Of a DNA stretch of 64,000 nucleotides, positions 49,741-61,006 are shown one piece after another. The stretch comes from Aureimonas sp. AU4. GTDB lineage: Bacteria > Pseudomonadota > Alphaproteobacteria > Rhizobiales > Rhizobiaceae. Positions within the stretch are counted from its first letter, which is position 1. Each line of letters starts with the position of its first letter. Location of the stretch: positions 25,046-89,045 of the forward strand of contig NZ_BBWK01000001.1 of the NCBI RefSeq assembly GCF_001463765.1. The letters are read 5' to 3'. Position numbers and translations under genes: made by a program. Under the pieces are notes generated by a model that saw only the letters and a program-made list of their open reading frames with translations, made no database searches and was not told the DNA's origin.

Positions 49741-50884
49741 CGTTTGCGACGCGCAGGATGATGTCGACTGCTGCGTCGGCCGGGGGACGCTCTACGATCA
49801 TGTTGCGGCGGATTTCTGCAAATCCCGCCTGCTGCGCGTGGCGTTCCGGCGTATCCGTGAGAAGCCTGTCGAGGCGCCGAGCGAGAGCCTCCGGGCGGAT
49901 CAACTCATGGAAGTGCTCGGGAACGAGCGGATGGCCGGCGGCGAAGTTGGGCAGTGCGGCGGTCCAGCCTGTGATGAGATGGCGGAGCAGATAGCTGATG
50001 GGATCGAGCCTGTAGGCCAGCACCATCGGGACACCGGCCAAGGCGAGTTCCAGCGACACGGTTCCAGATGCCGCCAGGGCAGCATCAGCCCGAGCGAAAA
50101 TCTCCCATTTCTCCGTCTCGGTGGTCGTGATCGTTGGCTTGAACGTCCAGCTTGCGAGTTCCCGCTCCAGTACCGATCGAACGCGCGGAACGACCGGCAG
50201 TGAAACCTGCAGATCCGGATGAAAGTCGTGCAATCGCTCGACCGTGCGTCCGAAGTCGCCCATGAGGCGCTGAACTTCGCCGCGACGAGAACCCGGCAGG
50301 ACGACGAGGTGCGGCGGATGCTGCGCTGGTTTCATTCCAACTGCGCCGTCGCGTTGCATGATGCTCTGCAGCCCCGGATGGGAGAGGAGCGGATGGCCGA
50401 CGTAAGTCGCAGCGGGTCCGCCGTGTTGCGCGAGCACCTCCGGCTCGAACGGGAAGAGGCTGATGCTGTGATCGACGGCCCGTGCGAGAGTTTCGGCTCG
50501 ATGCGGCCGATACGCCCACACCGCCGGCGGCACGACGTTGATGATGCGTGCCGCGGGCCACGCCTTTCGGACACCGAGTGCCACGCGATTGGTGAAGGTG
50601 AAGCTGTCGATTGTCACGATGACGTCCGGCCGCTCCGCCAGAAGAAATCGTATGGTCTGCCGCAACCGAGCGTAGAGTTGAGGAAAGCGCGCGACGATCG
50701 CGCCAAGACCGACGATCGAGAGTTCCTCGATTGGGAACAGACTGCGAAGACCCAATTCCGCCATGGCGCGACCGCCCAGGCCGATCGGTTGAAAGTTCGC
50801 GCCGAGGCGTTCTCGCAACGCGATTGCAATGTCGGCACCGATGCGATCGGCCGAATCCTCGCCGAGCACGAAAGCGACCTTCAA
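49736..50884 (-). CDS. lpxB: Lipid-A-disaccharide synthase
   Basis: GT19 glycosyltransferase that joins lipid X and UDP-diacylglucosamine to form the lipid A disaccharide, at the inner face of the inner membrane. The 382-residue protein starts at TTG 50884, whose TTGA overlaps the lpxI stop. The first residues KVAFVLGEDSADRIGAD align with the family start (usually KIxxVAGExSGDxLGA). VVPPAVWAYRPHRAETL, FPFEPEVL and TYVGHPL are diagnostic. It is the last gene of the bamA-lpx cluster. Confidence 0.96.
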   Translation of the reverse strand: MKVAFVLGEDSADRIGADIAIALRERLGANFQPIGLGGRAMAELGLRSLFPIEELSIVGLGAIVARFPQLYARLRQTIRFLLAERPDVIVTIDSFTFTNRVALGVRKAWPAARIINVVPPAVWAYRPHRAETLARAVDHSISLFPFEPEVLAQHGGPAATYVGHPLLSHPGLQSIMQRDGAVGMKPAQHPPHLVVLPGSRRGEVQRLMGDFGRTVERLHDFHPDLQVSLPVVPRVRSVLERELASWTFKPTITTTETEKWEIFARADAALAASGTVSLELALAGVPMVLAYRLDPISYLLRHLITGWTAALPNFAAGHPLVPEHFHELIRPEALARRLDRLLTDTPERHAQQAGFAEIRRNMIVERPPADAAVDIILRVANA

Positions 50885-51729
50885 GGCTGGTTCCCGTCTT
50901 CCAGACCCACCAAGAAGAGGCCCTGCTCGTCGAGCGCGAAAAGGACATCCTCTCGCCCGATGATGAGCGACCGTCCTGCGGTCAATCCAATACCGCATAA
51001 TCCGGCCGCAGCAGCCTCGCGAACTGTTTCCGTACCGATGCTCGGCAGGTCGAAGCGCTCGTCCTGCTGTGGTTTGAAGGCCTTGAAGAGTACGCAAGGT
51101 TCTGAGCGACCTATGCGTCCCCGCGAGCGCAGGTCTGCGACGCGTTCGAGCATCTCACGCGTTCCCTCGATCCCTTCGAACGCGATGACCCTGTCGGGAG
51201 ACGCCACCGCCGCTTGTCCGGCATCCAGTTCGCCGAGCCGGACAGCCGCCTCATGGGCTCGCTGTGTCGCCGCGAGTTCGTCTGCGGTCGGCTTGCGAAG
51301 CGAAGCGGGGCCGATCGGCGTGAGAAGTTCGGGGACGATGGATTGAACCGATGCAACTTTGAAGCCGCGACGCTCGAACGCTCCGCCAACCGCTCGAAGC
51401 AAACTGTCATCGCCGCCGCGAACGATGCGGAAGATTTCCGGGAGCATGAGCAGTGTGCGGACGCTGGGCAGAAGCGAGCGGAAGTCCGGCCTGATGGAGA
51501 TCGTGCCGCAAAAAACGACGTGGGACACACCGTTCGCACGAAGAAAACTGAAGACGTCCCCAGTCCGCGCCCAATGGAAGTGACGGTGATCGTAGTCGGC
51601 CCAACCTTCGGACATTCCGTCCGCGATCGGTACGACGAGCGGCGAGACTCCTTTAGCCGAAATCTTTTCGGCGACGATCCTTGGAAGCAAGCCACCGCCT
51701 GCCAAGATCGCTATGCGACCATCCGCCAT
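50881..51729 (-). CDS. lpxI: UDP-2,3-diacylglucosamine diphosphatase LpxI
   Basis: Cleaves UDP-2,3-diacylglucosamine to lipid X, the step before LpxB; LpxI replaces the unrelated LpxH in alphaproteobacteria. The 282-residue product starts with IAILAGGGLLPRIVAE, then GVSHVVFCGTISIRPDF, and ends with a C-terminal domain containing FKAFKPQQDERFDLPSIG and GIGLTAGRSLI. ATG 51729 removes an unconserved upstream extension that would overlap lpxA. It lies 25 bp after lpxA and overlaps the TTG of lpxB. Confidence 0.94.
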   Translation of the reverse strand: MADGRIAILAGGGLLPRIVAEKISAKGVSPLVVPIADGMSEGWADYDHRHFHWARTGDVFSFLRANGVSHVVFCGTISIRPDFRSLLPSVRTLLMLPEIFRIVRGGDDSLLRAVGGAFERRGFKVASVQSIVPELLTPIGPASLRKPTADELAATQRAHEAAVRLGELDAGQAAVASPDRVIAFEGIEGTREMLERVADLRSRGRIGRSEPCVLFKAFKPQQDERFDLPSIGTETVREAAAAGLCGIGLTAGRSLIIGREDVLFALDEQGLFLVGLEDGNQP

Positions 51730-51754
51730 CAGAGCGCCATCGTCCTGATTTGCG

Positions 51755-52561
51755 TCAGCCAGGGCGAACGCTGCGCGGGAAGCAGATCGCCCTGTCGCCC
51801 CCTGCCCGAATGAAGCCAAGGAGATCTTGCACAAGCGGATCGCTGGGGAACTCGGTCTCCACCTCTTCGATATTCTCGCGGAAAGTCGAGTCATCGGAAA
51901 AGAGCATCCGGTAGGCCTTCCGGACGTTTCGGATCGCCTCGCGGTTGAAGCCTGCACGCTTCATACCGATGACGTTGAGACCGGACAGATAGGCGCGATT
52001 GCCCAGCACCATGCCGAATGGGATGACATCGCCTTCGACAGCCGCCAAGCCACCGATATAGGCATGATGGCCTATGCGCGTAAACTGATGGATGCCGGAC
52101 CCGCCCGCGATCGTCGCGAAGTCTCCGACCGTGCAATGACCCGCCAGCATGACATTGTTGATGAGCGTGACGTTCGACCCGAGGTGGCAATCATGCGCTA
52201 CATGGGCGCCGGTGAAGAACGAGCAATTGTCTCCGACCGTCGTCTCCGCACGACCCTGCACCGTTCCCGGGTTCATCGTGACGTGCTCGCGGATGAGGCA
52301 ATTGCGCCCGATGACGAGGCGTGTCTCCTCGCCCTGATATTTCAGGTGCTGCGGATCGTTGCCGATCGCCGCGAAAGGAAAGATACGCACCCCTTCGCCG
52401 ATCGTCGTATGACCTTGAAGAACAACATGGGACCGGAGAATGGCGTTCGGACCCAGGCGAACCTGAGGTCCTACGATGCAGAAAGGGCCAATCTGCGCCC
52501 CGTCCCCGATCTCGGCACCCGCCTCGATGATGGCCGTGGGATGGATACGTGTCCCGCTCAT
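51755..52561 (-). CDS. lpxA: UDP-N-acetylglucosamine acyltransferase
   Basis: First step of lipid A synthesis: transfers a hydroxyacyl chain from ACP to UDP-GlcNAc. The 268-residue protein is built of left-handed beta-helix hexapeptide repeats (residues 1-190: IHPTAIIEAGAEIGDGAQIGP and so on), with the catalytic His in the AHDCHLGSNV region, and a helical C-terminal domain (NVIGMKRAGFNREAI). It follows fabZ with a 4-bp gap, so the acyl-ACP and acyltransferase genes are coupled. ATG 52561 is the start. Confidence 0.97.
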   Translation of the reverse strand: MSGTRIHPTAIIEAGAEIGDGAQIGPFCIVGPQVRLGPNAILRSHVVLQGHTTIGEGVRIFPFAAIGNDPQHLKYQGEETRLVIGRNCLIREHVTMNPGTVQGRAETTVGDNCSFFTGAHVAHDCHLGSNVTLINNVMLAGHCTVGDFATIAGGSGIHQFTRIGHHAYIGGLAAVEGDVIPFGMVLGNRAYLSGLNVIGMKRAGFNREAIRNVRKAYRMLFSDDSTFRENIEEVETEFPSDPLVQDLLGFIRAGGDRAICFPRSVRPG

Positions 52562-52565
52562 TCGG

Positions 52566-53024
52566 TCAGCGCGCACCGGCCGCCACGAGCATCGCGCTGA
52601 TGGTCGCTTCGGCAACCCGCTGACCGTCCACCACGCCGACGCAGTCGAACCTCCAGATGTTGCCCCGCTTTTTGGACTGCTGGACGTGGTACTCGAGATG
52701 ATCGCCCGGCACGACGGGCTTGCGGAACTTCGCCGCATCGATCGTCATGAAGTAGACGATCGATGTGTTGTCGCCGCCGGTCGCGAGTTGGCAAATGGCG
52801 CCTGCCGTCTGGGCCATGCCTTCGATGATGAGAACGCCCGGCATGACCGGATAGTTCGGAAAGTGGCCCTGAAAATGGGGTTCGTTTGCCGTGACGTTCT
52901 TATGTCCCACGGCGCTGCGATCCGCATCGATTGCCGTGATGCGATCGACCATCAGAAACGGATAGCGATGCGGCAGCAACTCCAGGATCTTCTGGATGTC
53001 GGCGCTCTCAAGCGTCGTTGCCAT
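52566..53024 (-). CDS. fabZ: 3-hydroxyacyl-ACP dehydratase FabZ
   Basis: Dehydrates hydroxyacyl-ACP in fatty-acid elongation and so competes with LpxA/LpxD for substrate. The 152-residue hot-dog-fold protein has [14 protein letters not shown], catalytic His54 in [11 protein letters not shown] and Glu68 in IIEGMAQ. The start ATG 53024 overlaps the end of lpxD by 17 bp; a GTG at 53036 is an alternative. Its place between lpxD and lpxA is highly conserved. Confidence 0.97.
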   Translation of the reverse strand: MATTLESADIQKILELLPHRYPFLMVDRITAIDADRSAVGHKNVTANEPHFQGHFPNYPVMPGVLIIEGMAQTAGAICQLATGGDNTSIVYFMTIDAAKFRKPVVPGDHLEYHVQQSKKRGNIWRFDCVGVVDGQRVAEATISAMLVAAGAR

Positions 53025-54078
53025 GTCCGTCGTCACGTCCTGCCCCTTGTCGATCTTTGGCGATGGCCGACAGCGTGGCCATCTCCCGTATCCATTCCCG
53101 AACCGGCCGCGCCGGCATACCGCCCCAACGGGCACCCGCCGGAACGTCGCTCGCCACCACGCTGACGGCTGCGATCTGGGCGCCGTCGCCCACGGTGACA
53201 TGTCCCTTGAAGCCCGTCTGACCGCCGATGGAGACGCCGTTGCCGATCGTCACGCTTCCGGCAATGCCGACCTGTCCTACGATGATGCACGACCGGCCGA
53301 TGACAACGTTGTGCCCAACCTGGACCTGGTTGTCGATCTTCGTACCCTCGCCGATGACGGTATCGCGCACGGCTCCGCGATCGATCGTCGAATTGGCACC
53401 GATTTCCACGTCGTCCTGGATGATGACGCGGCCAACTTGAACAATTTTCGTGAGGCCGGTAGCATCGGCGGCATAGCCGAAACCATCCTGGCCGACGCGC
53501 ACTCCGGGATGGAGAATCACGCGGTTCCCGATCAGGGCGAATTGCACCGAAACGTTCGGGCCGATCCGGCACTCACGACCGATCTGGCAGCCCGGGCCGA
53601 TCGCTGAACCGACACCGACGACGGAGCCAGCCCCAATGGCGGCACCGGAGGCGATCATCGCGAACGGCTCAACCGTCACGTCGTCTTCCAACAGGGCGTC
53701 GGGCGCCACGTAGGCTTGCGGCGAGATGCCTGATGATGTCATCGGACCCGGCCGCAACGCGGCGGGGAACAGAACCCGGCCGACGGTCGCGAACGCTACC
53801 GATGGGTGGCGCACGATCAACAAGGGCGTCGATGAACGGGCATACTTGCGATGCCGCGCGCTGGTGATCACCGCACCTGCGCGCGTGTCAGCGAGTTGAT
53901 CGACGTAATTTGCATCAGCTAGGAACGCGATGTCGCGTGGTCCCGCCATATCCAGAGCACCGATGCCGTCTATGAGAACGTCGCCAGCACCCGTCACTCC
54001 CTCGATCGAGGCGCCGCAGAGCTCCGCAAGCGCCGTCAGGGTTATCGGCTGACCGCGCTGGAAGAAGCCGTCAGGCAT
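53008..54078 (-). CDS. lpxD: UDP-3-O-acylglucosamine N-acyltransferase
   Basis: Third step of lipid A synthesis: adds the N-linked hydroxyacyl chain. The 356-residue protein has an N-terminal uridine-binding domain (about 1-110; [21 protein letters not shown]), then a long left-handed beta helix of hexapeptide repeats (about 115-320) and a C-terminal helix. [12 protein letters not shown] segment is close to the family pattern. It lies 26 bp after bamA in the conserved rseP-bamA-lpxD-fabZ-lpxA order. Confidence 0.96.
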   Translation of the reverse strand: MPDGFFQRGQPITLTALAELCGASIEGVTGAGDVLIDGIGALDMAGPRDIAFLADANYVDQLADTRAGAVITSARHRKYARSSTPLLIVRHPSVAFATVGRVLFPAALRPGPMTSSGISPQAYVAPDALLEDDVTVEPFAMIASGAAIGAGSVVGVGSAIGPGCQIGRECRIGPNVSVQFALIGNRVILHPGVRVGQDGFGYAADATGLTKIVQVGRVIIQDDVEIGANSTIDRGAVRDTVIGEGTKIDNQVQVGHNVVIGRSCIIVGQVGIAGSVTIGNGVSIGGQTGFKGHVTVGDGAQIAAVSVVASDVPAGARWGGMPARPVREWIREMATLSAIAKDRQGAGRDDGHGNDA

Positions 54079-54104
54079 CTGCTGTCCCTCGCCTCGTTCT
54101 GAGA

Positions 54105-56519
54105 TCAGAAGCGAGACGAGAAGCCGAACGAGAACTGCTGGGTACGATCGAAGCTTTCCTTGGCCAACGGCTGCGCATAGTTGACGCGCAGCGGGCCGAA
54201 CGGCGACGCCCAGATCAGACCGACACCAGCAGAGGCCCGCAGCGAGAAATCTTCGCCCTGGATGCCGAACTCGTTCTCGATGTTGTCCAGTCCCCAGAGC
54301 GAGCCGGCATCGGCGAAGGCCGCACCGCGGAAACCGAAGTCACGGGAAACGAGCGGCAGCGGGAAAGTCACCTCGGCGGACGCGTTCACGTAATTCGTGC
54401 CACCGATCGCCACGCCGTTCTGACGGGGGCCGAGACCCTGGTACTTGAAGCCCCGGACGATGTCCTGACCCTTGAAGAAGTTGTCGAACACGCGCAGATC
54501 GTCGCCGAGAGCCGTGACGTTGCCGGCACCGCCGCTCAACTGACCGATCAGATCGTACTCTTCCGACAGAAGGCTGAAGTACGACGCGCGCCCGGTCGTG
54601 CGGATGAACTTCGCGTCACCACCCAAACCTGCGACTTCCTGCCCAGCCTGCGCGAAGAAGCCGTTGCGGGGGTCCTGCTGGTTGTCCAGTGTATTGTAGG
54701 TCAGCGCATACGAAACCGACGAGGTCGAGTACGGGCTGTCGCAGATAGCCTGATTGATGATCGGCGACGCCGTGTAAAGCGGCGCAACCGGATCGGCGCA
54801 GGTCGTGAAGATGTAGCCCGTCGGCCCGAGAACGTAGTTGCCGGCTGCGTCGCGCAGGGCGAGACCCTGACTGTCGCCGAAGGTCTCCTGCTTGTAGTTG
54901 TAGGCGACCTGCGCCGTAAGGTCTTCCGTGATCGGTGCCGCCAGACGAAGCGCACCGCCGTTGCGCACGATGTCGTATGCCGTCGAGGAGGAGTTTTCCG
55001 TGCGGTAGAGATCGAAACCCGCCGCAAGGCGGCGACCGAGGAAGTAGGGTTCGGTGAACGAGAGGTTGTAGGACCGTGTATTCTCTCCGAACCCGGCCGA
55101 GACCTTCACGAACTGCCCGCGGCCGAGGAAGTTGCGCTCGGTGACGCCGATCTCGGCCACGGGACCGGAGCTTTCGCCACCAGTCGTGTAGCCACCGCCG
55201 ATCGAGAACTCGCCGGTCGACTGCTCTTCGACCTGGACGATGACGATGACGCGGTCCGGCTCCGAGCCGGGAGCGGTCGACACGTTGACGCTCTTGAAGA
55301 AGCGCAAGCCTTCCAGACGCTTCTTGGCGCGTTGGACGAGAACCTGGTTGAAGGCGTCACCTTCCGAGACGTCGAACTCGCGACGGATCACGTAGTCGCG
55401 CGTCTTGGTATTGCCGCGGATCTCCAACCGTTCGACATAGGCGCGAGGGCCCTGATCGATGACGTAGTTGATCGAGATCGTGTGGTTGGTGAAGTCGCGA
55501 TCACCGCGCGGTGTCACCTGCGCGAAAGCGTAGCCCGAATTGGCGACCGCATTGGTCAGGTTGACGAGCGACTCTTCTACATCCTCGGCACTGTACGTGT
55601 CGCCAGACTTGGTCTTGAGTTCGCCGCGCAGCGACTCCCCATCGATGCCCGGGACCGTCGAGTCGATGTTGATGTTGCCGTAGGCGTAGCGCTCGCCCTC
55701 CTCAACGGTGATCGTGATGAAGTAGGCGTTCTTCGCCGGGTCCAGCTCCGCCACCGAAGACACGATGCGGAAATCCGCATAGCCACGATTGAAGTAGAAA
55801 CGCCGAAGCGTCTCCTCGTCCGCGCGCAGGCGGTCTTCGTCGTAGATGTCGTTTTTCTGAAGGAAGGAGAAGAGGCCGGACTCGCGCAGCGAGATGACCT
55901 CCTTCAGGCGGCTGTCTCCAAAGGCATTGTTGCCGACGAAATTGATCGTGTCGATCTTCGTCCGGTCACCCTCGTTGATGTCGTAGACGACGTTGACGCG
56001 GTTCCCCTCGGCGGGAAGCGTGCGGACTGAGACGGTCGCGTCGGATCGGCCCGTGCGAACGTAGGCGGCCTTGATCGCATCCACGTCCGCCTGGGCGGTC
56101 GAGGCATTGTACGGTTGCCGCGAAGCCGTCTGGACGATCGACTGCAGCTGCTCGTTCTTGATCCGCTTGTTGCCCTGGAAGACAACCTCGCTGACGATCT
56201 GATTCTCATCGACGTTGACGACCAGCGTGCCGCCACTCTGATTGGCGCGGACGTCGGAGAAGAGGCCGGTTGCGAACAGACGTGTCACTGCCGCGTCGAC
56301 GTCCGCATCCGTGATGTTCTGGCCGGTGCGGATCTGGGTGAGGTTGCGGACCGTCTCCGAGTCGACGCGCTGATTGCCGCGAACCTCGATGCGGTTCACG
56401 ACGGCGGCGTCAGCTTCGGACAACGTGGCCAGCTGAATGCTGATCGCGGAAGCTGCGAGCACGGTGGACGAAAGAGCCGCTGCGGACAGCGCGCTCATCA
56501 GCTTCGACCCAGCCTTCAT
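54105..56519 (-). CDS. bamA: Outer membrane protein assembly factor BamA
   Basis: Central beta-barrel of the BAM complex that folds outer-membrane proteins. With ATG 56519 the product has 804 residues: signal peptide (about 1-37), five POTRA repeats (about 38-430; the first starts [19 protein letters not shown]) and a 16-strand barrel ending with the aromatic C-terminal residue (FGFSSRF). The SGGAG and [15 protein letters not shown] segments belong to the barrel, the latter being the VRGF motif of the Omp85 family. A ribosome site GGTAGTGG precedes the ATG. An inverted repeat lies about 100 bp upstream. Confidence 0.96.
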   Translation of the reverse strand: MKAGSKLMSALSAAALSSTVLAASAISIQLATLSEADAAVVNRIEVRGNQRVDSETVRNLTQIRTGQNITDADVDAAVTRLFATGLFSDVRANQSGGTLVVNVDENQIVSEVVFQGNKRIKNEQLQSIVQTASRQPYNASTAQADVDAIKAAYVRTGRSDATVSVRTLPAEGNRVNVVYDINEGDRTKIDTINFVGNNAFGDSRLKEVISLRESGLFSFLQKNDIYDEDRLRADEETLRRFYFNRGYADFRIVSSVAELDPAKNAYFITITVEEGERYAYGNINIDSTVPGIDGESLRGELKTKSGDTYSAEDVEESLVNLTNAVANSGYAFAQVTPRGDRDFTNHTISINYVIDQGPRAYVERLEIRGNTKTRDYVIRREFDVSEGDAFNQVLVQRAKKRLEGLRFFKSVNVSTAPGSEPDRVIVIVQVEEQSTGEFSIGGGYTTGGESSGPVAEIGVTERNFLGRGQFVKVSAGFGENTRSYNLSFTEPYFLGRRLAAGFDLYRTENSSSTAYDIVRNGGALRLAAPITEDLTAQVAYNYKQETFGDSQGLALRDAAGNYVLGPTGYIFTTCADPVAPLYTASPIINQAICDSPYSTSSVSYALTYNTLDNQQDPRNGFFAQAGQEVAGLGGDAKFIRTTGRASYFSLLSEEYDLIGQLSGGAGNVTALGDDLRVFDNFFKGQDIVRGFKYQGLGPRQNGVAIGGTNYVNASAEVTFPLPLVSRDFGFRGAAFADAGSLWGLDNIENEFGIQGEDFSLRASAGVGLIWASPFGPLRVNYAQPLAKESFDRTQQFSFGFSSRF

Positions 56520-56622
56520 ACCACCACTACCTTTTCCTATTCCGCCGACCGCCGGCGCGCTCTCTGTGAAGCGCTTTGCGTTTGTATCGGCTTTGCAGTC
56601 ACGTTCAACCAAACTGGCCGGA

Positions 56623-56641
56623 TTCCGTTTAGGAAACGGAA
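56623..56641. promoter_or_regulatory. Perfect inverted repeat upstream of bamA
   Basis: TTCCGTTTAGGAAACGGAA is a perfect 8-bp inverted repeat with a 3-bp centre. It lies in the 218-bp gap between rseP and bamA, 104 bp upstream of the bamA ATG. No T-run follows on either strand, so an operator for a dimeric regulator is more likely than a terminator. Regulator unknown. Confidence 0.45.
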
Positions 56642-56737
56642 AACCGTTGCGAAGCCGCCACGCGGCCATCGGCGTATGGTTAACGACCTGCAAATATCCC
56701 CTGCCAAAACCCCTGAACGAACCGACGCCCGACTCAA

Positions 56738-57877
56738 TCAGGTCAGGCTGGTCAGATCGTTCCAGAATGCGAATACCATGAGAAGCATGACGAGTGCGAG
56801 CCCGATCCGAAAACCAACGTCCTGCACCCGCGCACTCAGCGGGCGTCCTCGCACGGCTTCCGCGGCGTAGAACATTAGATGCCCACCATCCAGCATCGGG
56901 ATCGGCAGGAGATTGAGCAGTCCGATCGAGATCGAGAGGAGCGCGGCGAGGTTCAACAGCGGCGCAAAGCCGAGGGCCGCGACCTGACTCGACATCTGCG
57001 CGATGCGGATGGGGCCACCGATCTGATCGCTGCTTTGACGACCGCCGAAAATGCCCCCGATGAAGGCCACCGTTCGCTCAGTGACGAACCAGGTTTGGGA
57101 AACACCGTATGCGAGCGCATCCCCCAGTCCGAGATCGACCGTGCGGAACGCAGCGCTTTCCGTGTTGGCCACGATACCGATCACTGGGACCTTGAAGGCG
57201 TTGCCGAAGTTGTCGGTCTGCGTCTCCTCGCGCGGCGTGACCGTCAGCTTGGCGCGGCCGCCCGATCTGTCGACCTCGAGCGCGATCGGGACATCCGCTC
57301 GCGACGCCACGTAGCGCTGCAGGTCGGCGAACGTCCCGATCGGGCTTCCGTCAGCCGACACGATTCGATCGCCGGGTGCCACGCCGGCCGTCTGGGCGGG
57401 CGAGCCCGGCCGCACCTCGGCTACCACTGGATCACCGACGACGATGCCGCTGACGTAAGCTGTGCCGGCAAAGATCGCGATAGCAAGAATGAAGTTCGCG
57501 ATGGGTCCTGCCGCGACCGTCGCGGCGCGGCGCGCGACGCTTGCCGCCGGAAACGCGCCCTTACGTTCCTCGGGCGACATCCGCGCCATTGCTGATGCGT
57601 CGGGAACGCTCGCCGCGTTCTCATCGCCCCAGAACTTGACGTATCCACCCAGCGGGATCGCGCACAGCTTCCAGCGCGTGCCGTGGCGATCATCGAAGCC
57701 GATGAGTTCGGGGCCGAAGCCAACGGAGAACGCGTCCACGCGAATGCCGGACCATCGCCCGACCAGGTAATGACCGAGTTCGTGGAAGAAGACGATCACG
57801 GTGAGAACGAAAAGAAAGGGCACGACCTTGATCAGGGCCGAGTCCCACAGCGTGCCGAACCAGCCTGCGATATCCAT
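56738..57877 (-). CDS. rseP: RIP metalloprotease RseP (site-2 protease)
   Basis: Intramembrane zinc protease that cuts anti-sigma factors and leftover signal peptides. The 379-residue protein has H32-E33-L-G-H36 in the first membrane helix, one PDZ domain (about 130-205), a second helix group and the LNLLPIPMLDGGHLMF motif near residue 325 with the third zinc ligand Asp. E. coli RseP has two PDZ domains; here the middle region is shorter, as in other alphaproteobacteria. Order cdsA-rseP-bamA is conserved. Confidence 0.96.
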   Translation of the reverse strand: MDIAGWFGTLWDSALIKVVPFLFVLTVIVFFHELGHYLVGRWSGIRVDAFSVGFGPELIGFDDRHGTRWKLCAIPLGGYVKFWGDENAASVPDASAMARMSPEERKGAFPAASVARRAATVAAGPIANFILAIAIFAGTAYVSGIVVGDPVVAEVRPGSPAQTAGVAPGDRIVSADGSPIGTFADLQRYVASRADVPIALEVDRSGGRAKLTVTPREETQTDNFGNAFKVPVIGIVANTESAAFRTVDLGLGDALAYGVSQTWFVTERTVAFIGGIFGGRQSSDQIGGPIRIAQMSSQVAALGFAPLLNLAALLSISIGLLNLLPIPMLDGGHLMFYAAEAVRGRPLSARVQDVGFRIGLALVMLLMVFAFWNDLTSLT

Positions 57878-57936
57878 CGGACTTCATCCCAACATGAGGT
57901 CGGCGCCGACCGCGCCACCATACGTCATTCTATCAT

Positions 57937-58788
57937 CTAGAAGGCGAAGATGGCGCGCGCGGGATGATCCAGGCCCGCTACCGCCATGCCGAACACCAGC
58001 GCGACGGCCGCTGCCACGATCAGGGCATCAATGCGATCCATCAGTCCGCCGTGACCCGGAATCAGACGACCCGAGTCCTTCACGCCAAAGCGTCGCTTGA
58101 TCCACGATTCGAAGAGATCGCCCGCTTGTCCAACGGTCGACAGGACCGCCGCCAACACGATGATGAGCCCGGTGACGTGACCGGTCAGCAAGTAGGCAAA
58201 ACCTGCAGCAAAGGCGGTTCCGGCGACAAGCCCCCCAACTGCGCCGGATACAGTCTTTTTGGGAGAAACGAGCGGCATGAGCTTGGGGCCGCCGAGACTG
58301 CGCCCCGTGAAGTAGGCGAAGACGTCGGTGGCCCAAACGGTGCAGATCACGAGTCCGAGCACCGCCAGACCTTCGGGACCGCCGTCCCGCAGGATACCCG
58401 GTGCCATACCGGCCAGCGCGGAATAGACCAGCCCACCCATCACCCAGTCTGCTTTGCGTTCTCCGCGATCGACGATCGCGATGAAAGCCGTGGCCAAGGT
58501 GACGATCAGAAGCGCGAGGCCATGGTACTGGAAGAGGAAGGCGACCAACGAGACGAAGAGGGTTCGCCGAGCGAAGGCGTAGATGTCGCCTGCCCGCTTT
58601 GCGCGGGTCATGCGAGACCATTCGTCGAAGACGATGACGCAGGCGGCACAGCAGAGCAGACGAAACGGCACTCCGCCGATGAACGTCAGGATCAGCACGG
58701 CGATGCCGAGCACCACCGCCGAAATCAGCCTTGAGCGCAGATCCGTCCAGGTTGGAGCATTGAGAATGCGCGCGAGGCCAAGACCCAT
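57937..58788 (-). CDS. cdsA: Phosphatidate cytidylyltransferase
   Basis: Makes CDP-diacylglycerol, precursor of all phospholipids, in the inner membrane. The 283-residue protein has about seven membrane spans and the family signature [14 protein letters not shown]...[11 protein letters not shown] near the C-terminus. ATG 58788 lies 2 bp after the uppS stop codon, so the two are coupled. Length is typical. Confidence 0.95.
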   Translation of the reverse strand: MGLGLARILNAPTWTDLRSRLISAVVLGIAVLILTFIGGVPFRLLCCAACVIVFDEWSRMTRAKRAGDIYAFARRTLFVSLVAFLFQYHGLALLIVTLATAFIAIVDRGERKADWVMGGLVYSALAGMAPGILRDGGPEGLAVLGLVICTVWATDVFAYFTGRSLGGPKLMPLVSPKKTVSGAVGGLVAGTAFAAGFAYLLTGHVTGLIIVLAAVLSTVGQAGDLFESWIKRRFGVKDSGRLIPGHGGLMDRIDALIVAAAVALVFGMAVAGLDHPARAIFAF

Positions 58789-58790
58789 CG

Positions 58791-59519
<729 letters not shown>

Positions 59520-59569
59520 TTGGCTCCGATGTCCCGACCGACGGTTCGCCGCTTCCTGAACGTACAGGT

Positions 59570-60127
59570 CTAAACCTGCATGATTTCGGCTTCCTTGACG
59601 GAAAGCGCCTTATCGATCTCGGCGATGGTCTCGTCGGTCATCTTCTGAACGCGGTCCGCCATCGTGCGGCTGTCGTCCTGGCTGATGTCGCCGTCCTTTT
59701 CCGCTTTCTTCAACAGCTCCATGCCGTCGCGACGCACGTGGCGTGCCGCGACGCGAGCGTTCTCGCTGTAGGTATGAGCGACCTTGACGAGCTCCTTGCG
59801 GCGCTGTTCGTTCAGTTCGGGCAACGGGATGCGCAGCGTGGTTCCGTCGGTGATCGGGTTGAGCCCAAGACTCGACTCGCGGATCGCACGTTCGACCGCG
59901 CCGACCATGGACTTGTCCCAGATCGAGACGGCCACCATGCGGGGTTCGGGAACGGTCACGTTGGCCACCTGATTGAGCGGCATCTGCGAACCATAGGCCT
60001 GGACGACGATTGGGTCGAGCAGGTTGGCGGATGCGCGTCCGGTGCGCAGTCCGGCCAGGTCGCTCCGAAACGAGTTCACGGCTCCGTCCATGCGGCGCTT
60101 CAGTTCGTTCAGGTCAAGAGCGGCCAT
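59570..60127 (-). CDS. frr: Ribosome recycling factor
   Basis: Splits post-termination ribosomes together with EF-G. The 185-residue product shows [20 protein letters not shown] near residue 30, the [13 protein letters not shown] [16 protein letters not shown] segment and the [14 protein letters not shown] block. ATG 60127 is fixed by GAAGGA at an ideal distance. It follows pyrH by 61 bp and precedes uppS by 50 bp. Confidence 0.98.
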   Translation of the reverse strand: MAALDLNELKRRMDGAVNSFRSDLAGLRTGRASANLLDPIVVQAYGSQMPLNQVANVTVPEPRMVAVSIWDKSMVGAVERAIRESSLGLNPITDGTTLRIPLPELNEQRRKELVKVAHTYSENARVAARHVRRDGMELLKKAEKDGDISQDDSRTMADRVQKMTDETIAEIDKALSVKEAEIMQV

Positions 60128-60188
60128 TGCGGGTCCTTCGGTCAAGTGTTGTCGGCATACGTGTTGCCGTAGACGGACAGCTGATGCG

Positions 60189-60902
60189 TCAGTCCGTTAC
60201 GATGGTCGAGCGACCGCCCCCCGTCAGGATACGCGAGAACTCACCCTTCTCGTGGATCGAGAATACGACGATCGGGATTTTGTTCTCGCGTGCCAGCGCG
60301 ACCGCCGTCACGTCCATGACGGCGAGGCCACGGTTGAGCACCTCGTCGTGCGTCAGCGCGTCGTAGCGCTCGGCGTTGGGGTAATGCTTCGGGTCGGCGC
60401 TGTAGATGCCGTCGACCTGCGTGCCCTTGAAGAGGGCGTTCGCCCCCATCTCGGCCGCGCGCAGGGCGGCGGCTGAATCGGTCGTGAAGAAAGGGTTGCC
60501 GGTGCCGCCTGCGAAGATGACGACCCGTCCCGCCGCTGCGTGCGCCAACGCCGCGCGCTGCGAGAAGCTCTCGCAGATCTCCGGCATCGCGATCGCGGAC
60601 AGCACGATCGCATCGACGCCCATCTTCGTCAGCGAGGTGCGAAGTGCCAGCGCGTTGATGACGGTCGCGAGCATGCCCATGTGGTCGCCGGTCACACGGT
60701 CGCCGCCCTTCGAGGCAACGGCGACGCCCCGGAAGATATTACCGCCGCCGATCACGACGGAGATCTCGACGCCAAGCTCCCGTGCGTCCCGGATATCGGT
60801 GGCGATGCGGTCGGCCACGGCGACGTCGATGCCGAACCCCTGCCCGCCCATCAACGCCTCGCCCGATACCTTGAGGAGGACGCGGCGGAATCGGACTGTC
60901 AT
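60189..60902 (-). CDS. pyrH: Uridylate kinase
   Basis: Phosphorylates UMP to UDP; hexameric amino-acid-kinase fold. The 237-residue protein has [12 protein letters not shown] at the start, [10 protein letters not shown], the [15 protein letters not shown] helix, [15 protein letters not shown] and [19 protein letters not shown] 60902 is chosen for alignment and an AGGTG site 7 nt upstream. It follows tsf, with a G/C-rich hairpin between the two genes. Confidence 0.97.
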   Translation of the reverse strand: MTVRFRRVLLKVSGEALMGGQGFGIDVAVADRIATDIRDARELGVEISVVIGGGNIFRGVAVASKGGDRVTGDHMGMLATVINALALRTSLTKMGVDAIVLSAIAMPEICESFSQRAALAHAAAGRVVIFAGGTGNPFFTTDSAAALRAAEMGANALFKGTQVDGIYSADPKHYPNAERYDALTHDEVLNRGLAVMDVTAVALARENKIPIVVFSIHEKGEFSRILTGGGRSTIVTD

Positions 60903-60942
60903 ATCATGCACCTGTTCGAGCAACCGGGTTCCGATACAGGAA

Positions 60943-60970
60943 GGCCGCCCGCTTCTCAAGGCGGGCGGCC
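60943..60970 (-). terminator. G/C-rich hairpin between tsf and pyrH
   Basis: GGCCGCCCGC (60943-60952) pairs perfectly with GCGGGCGGCC (60961-60970) around an 8-nt loop, 36 bp after the tsf stop. On the minus strand only TT follows, so it may attenuate rather than stop transcription, or protect the rpsB-tsf message. Confidence 0.5.
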
Positions 60971-61006
60971 CAGCGTTTCGTCGGCCGCCTTCGGCCGATC
61001 GAGCGT

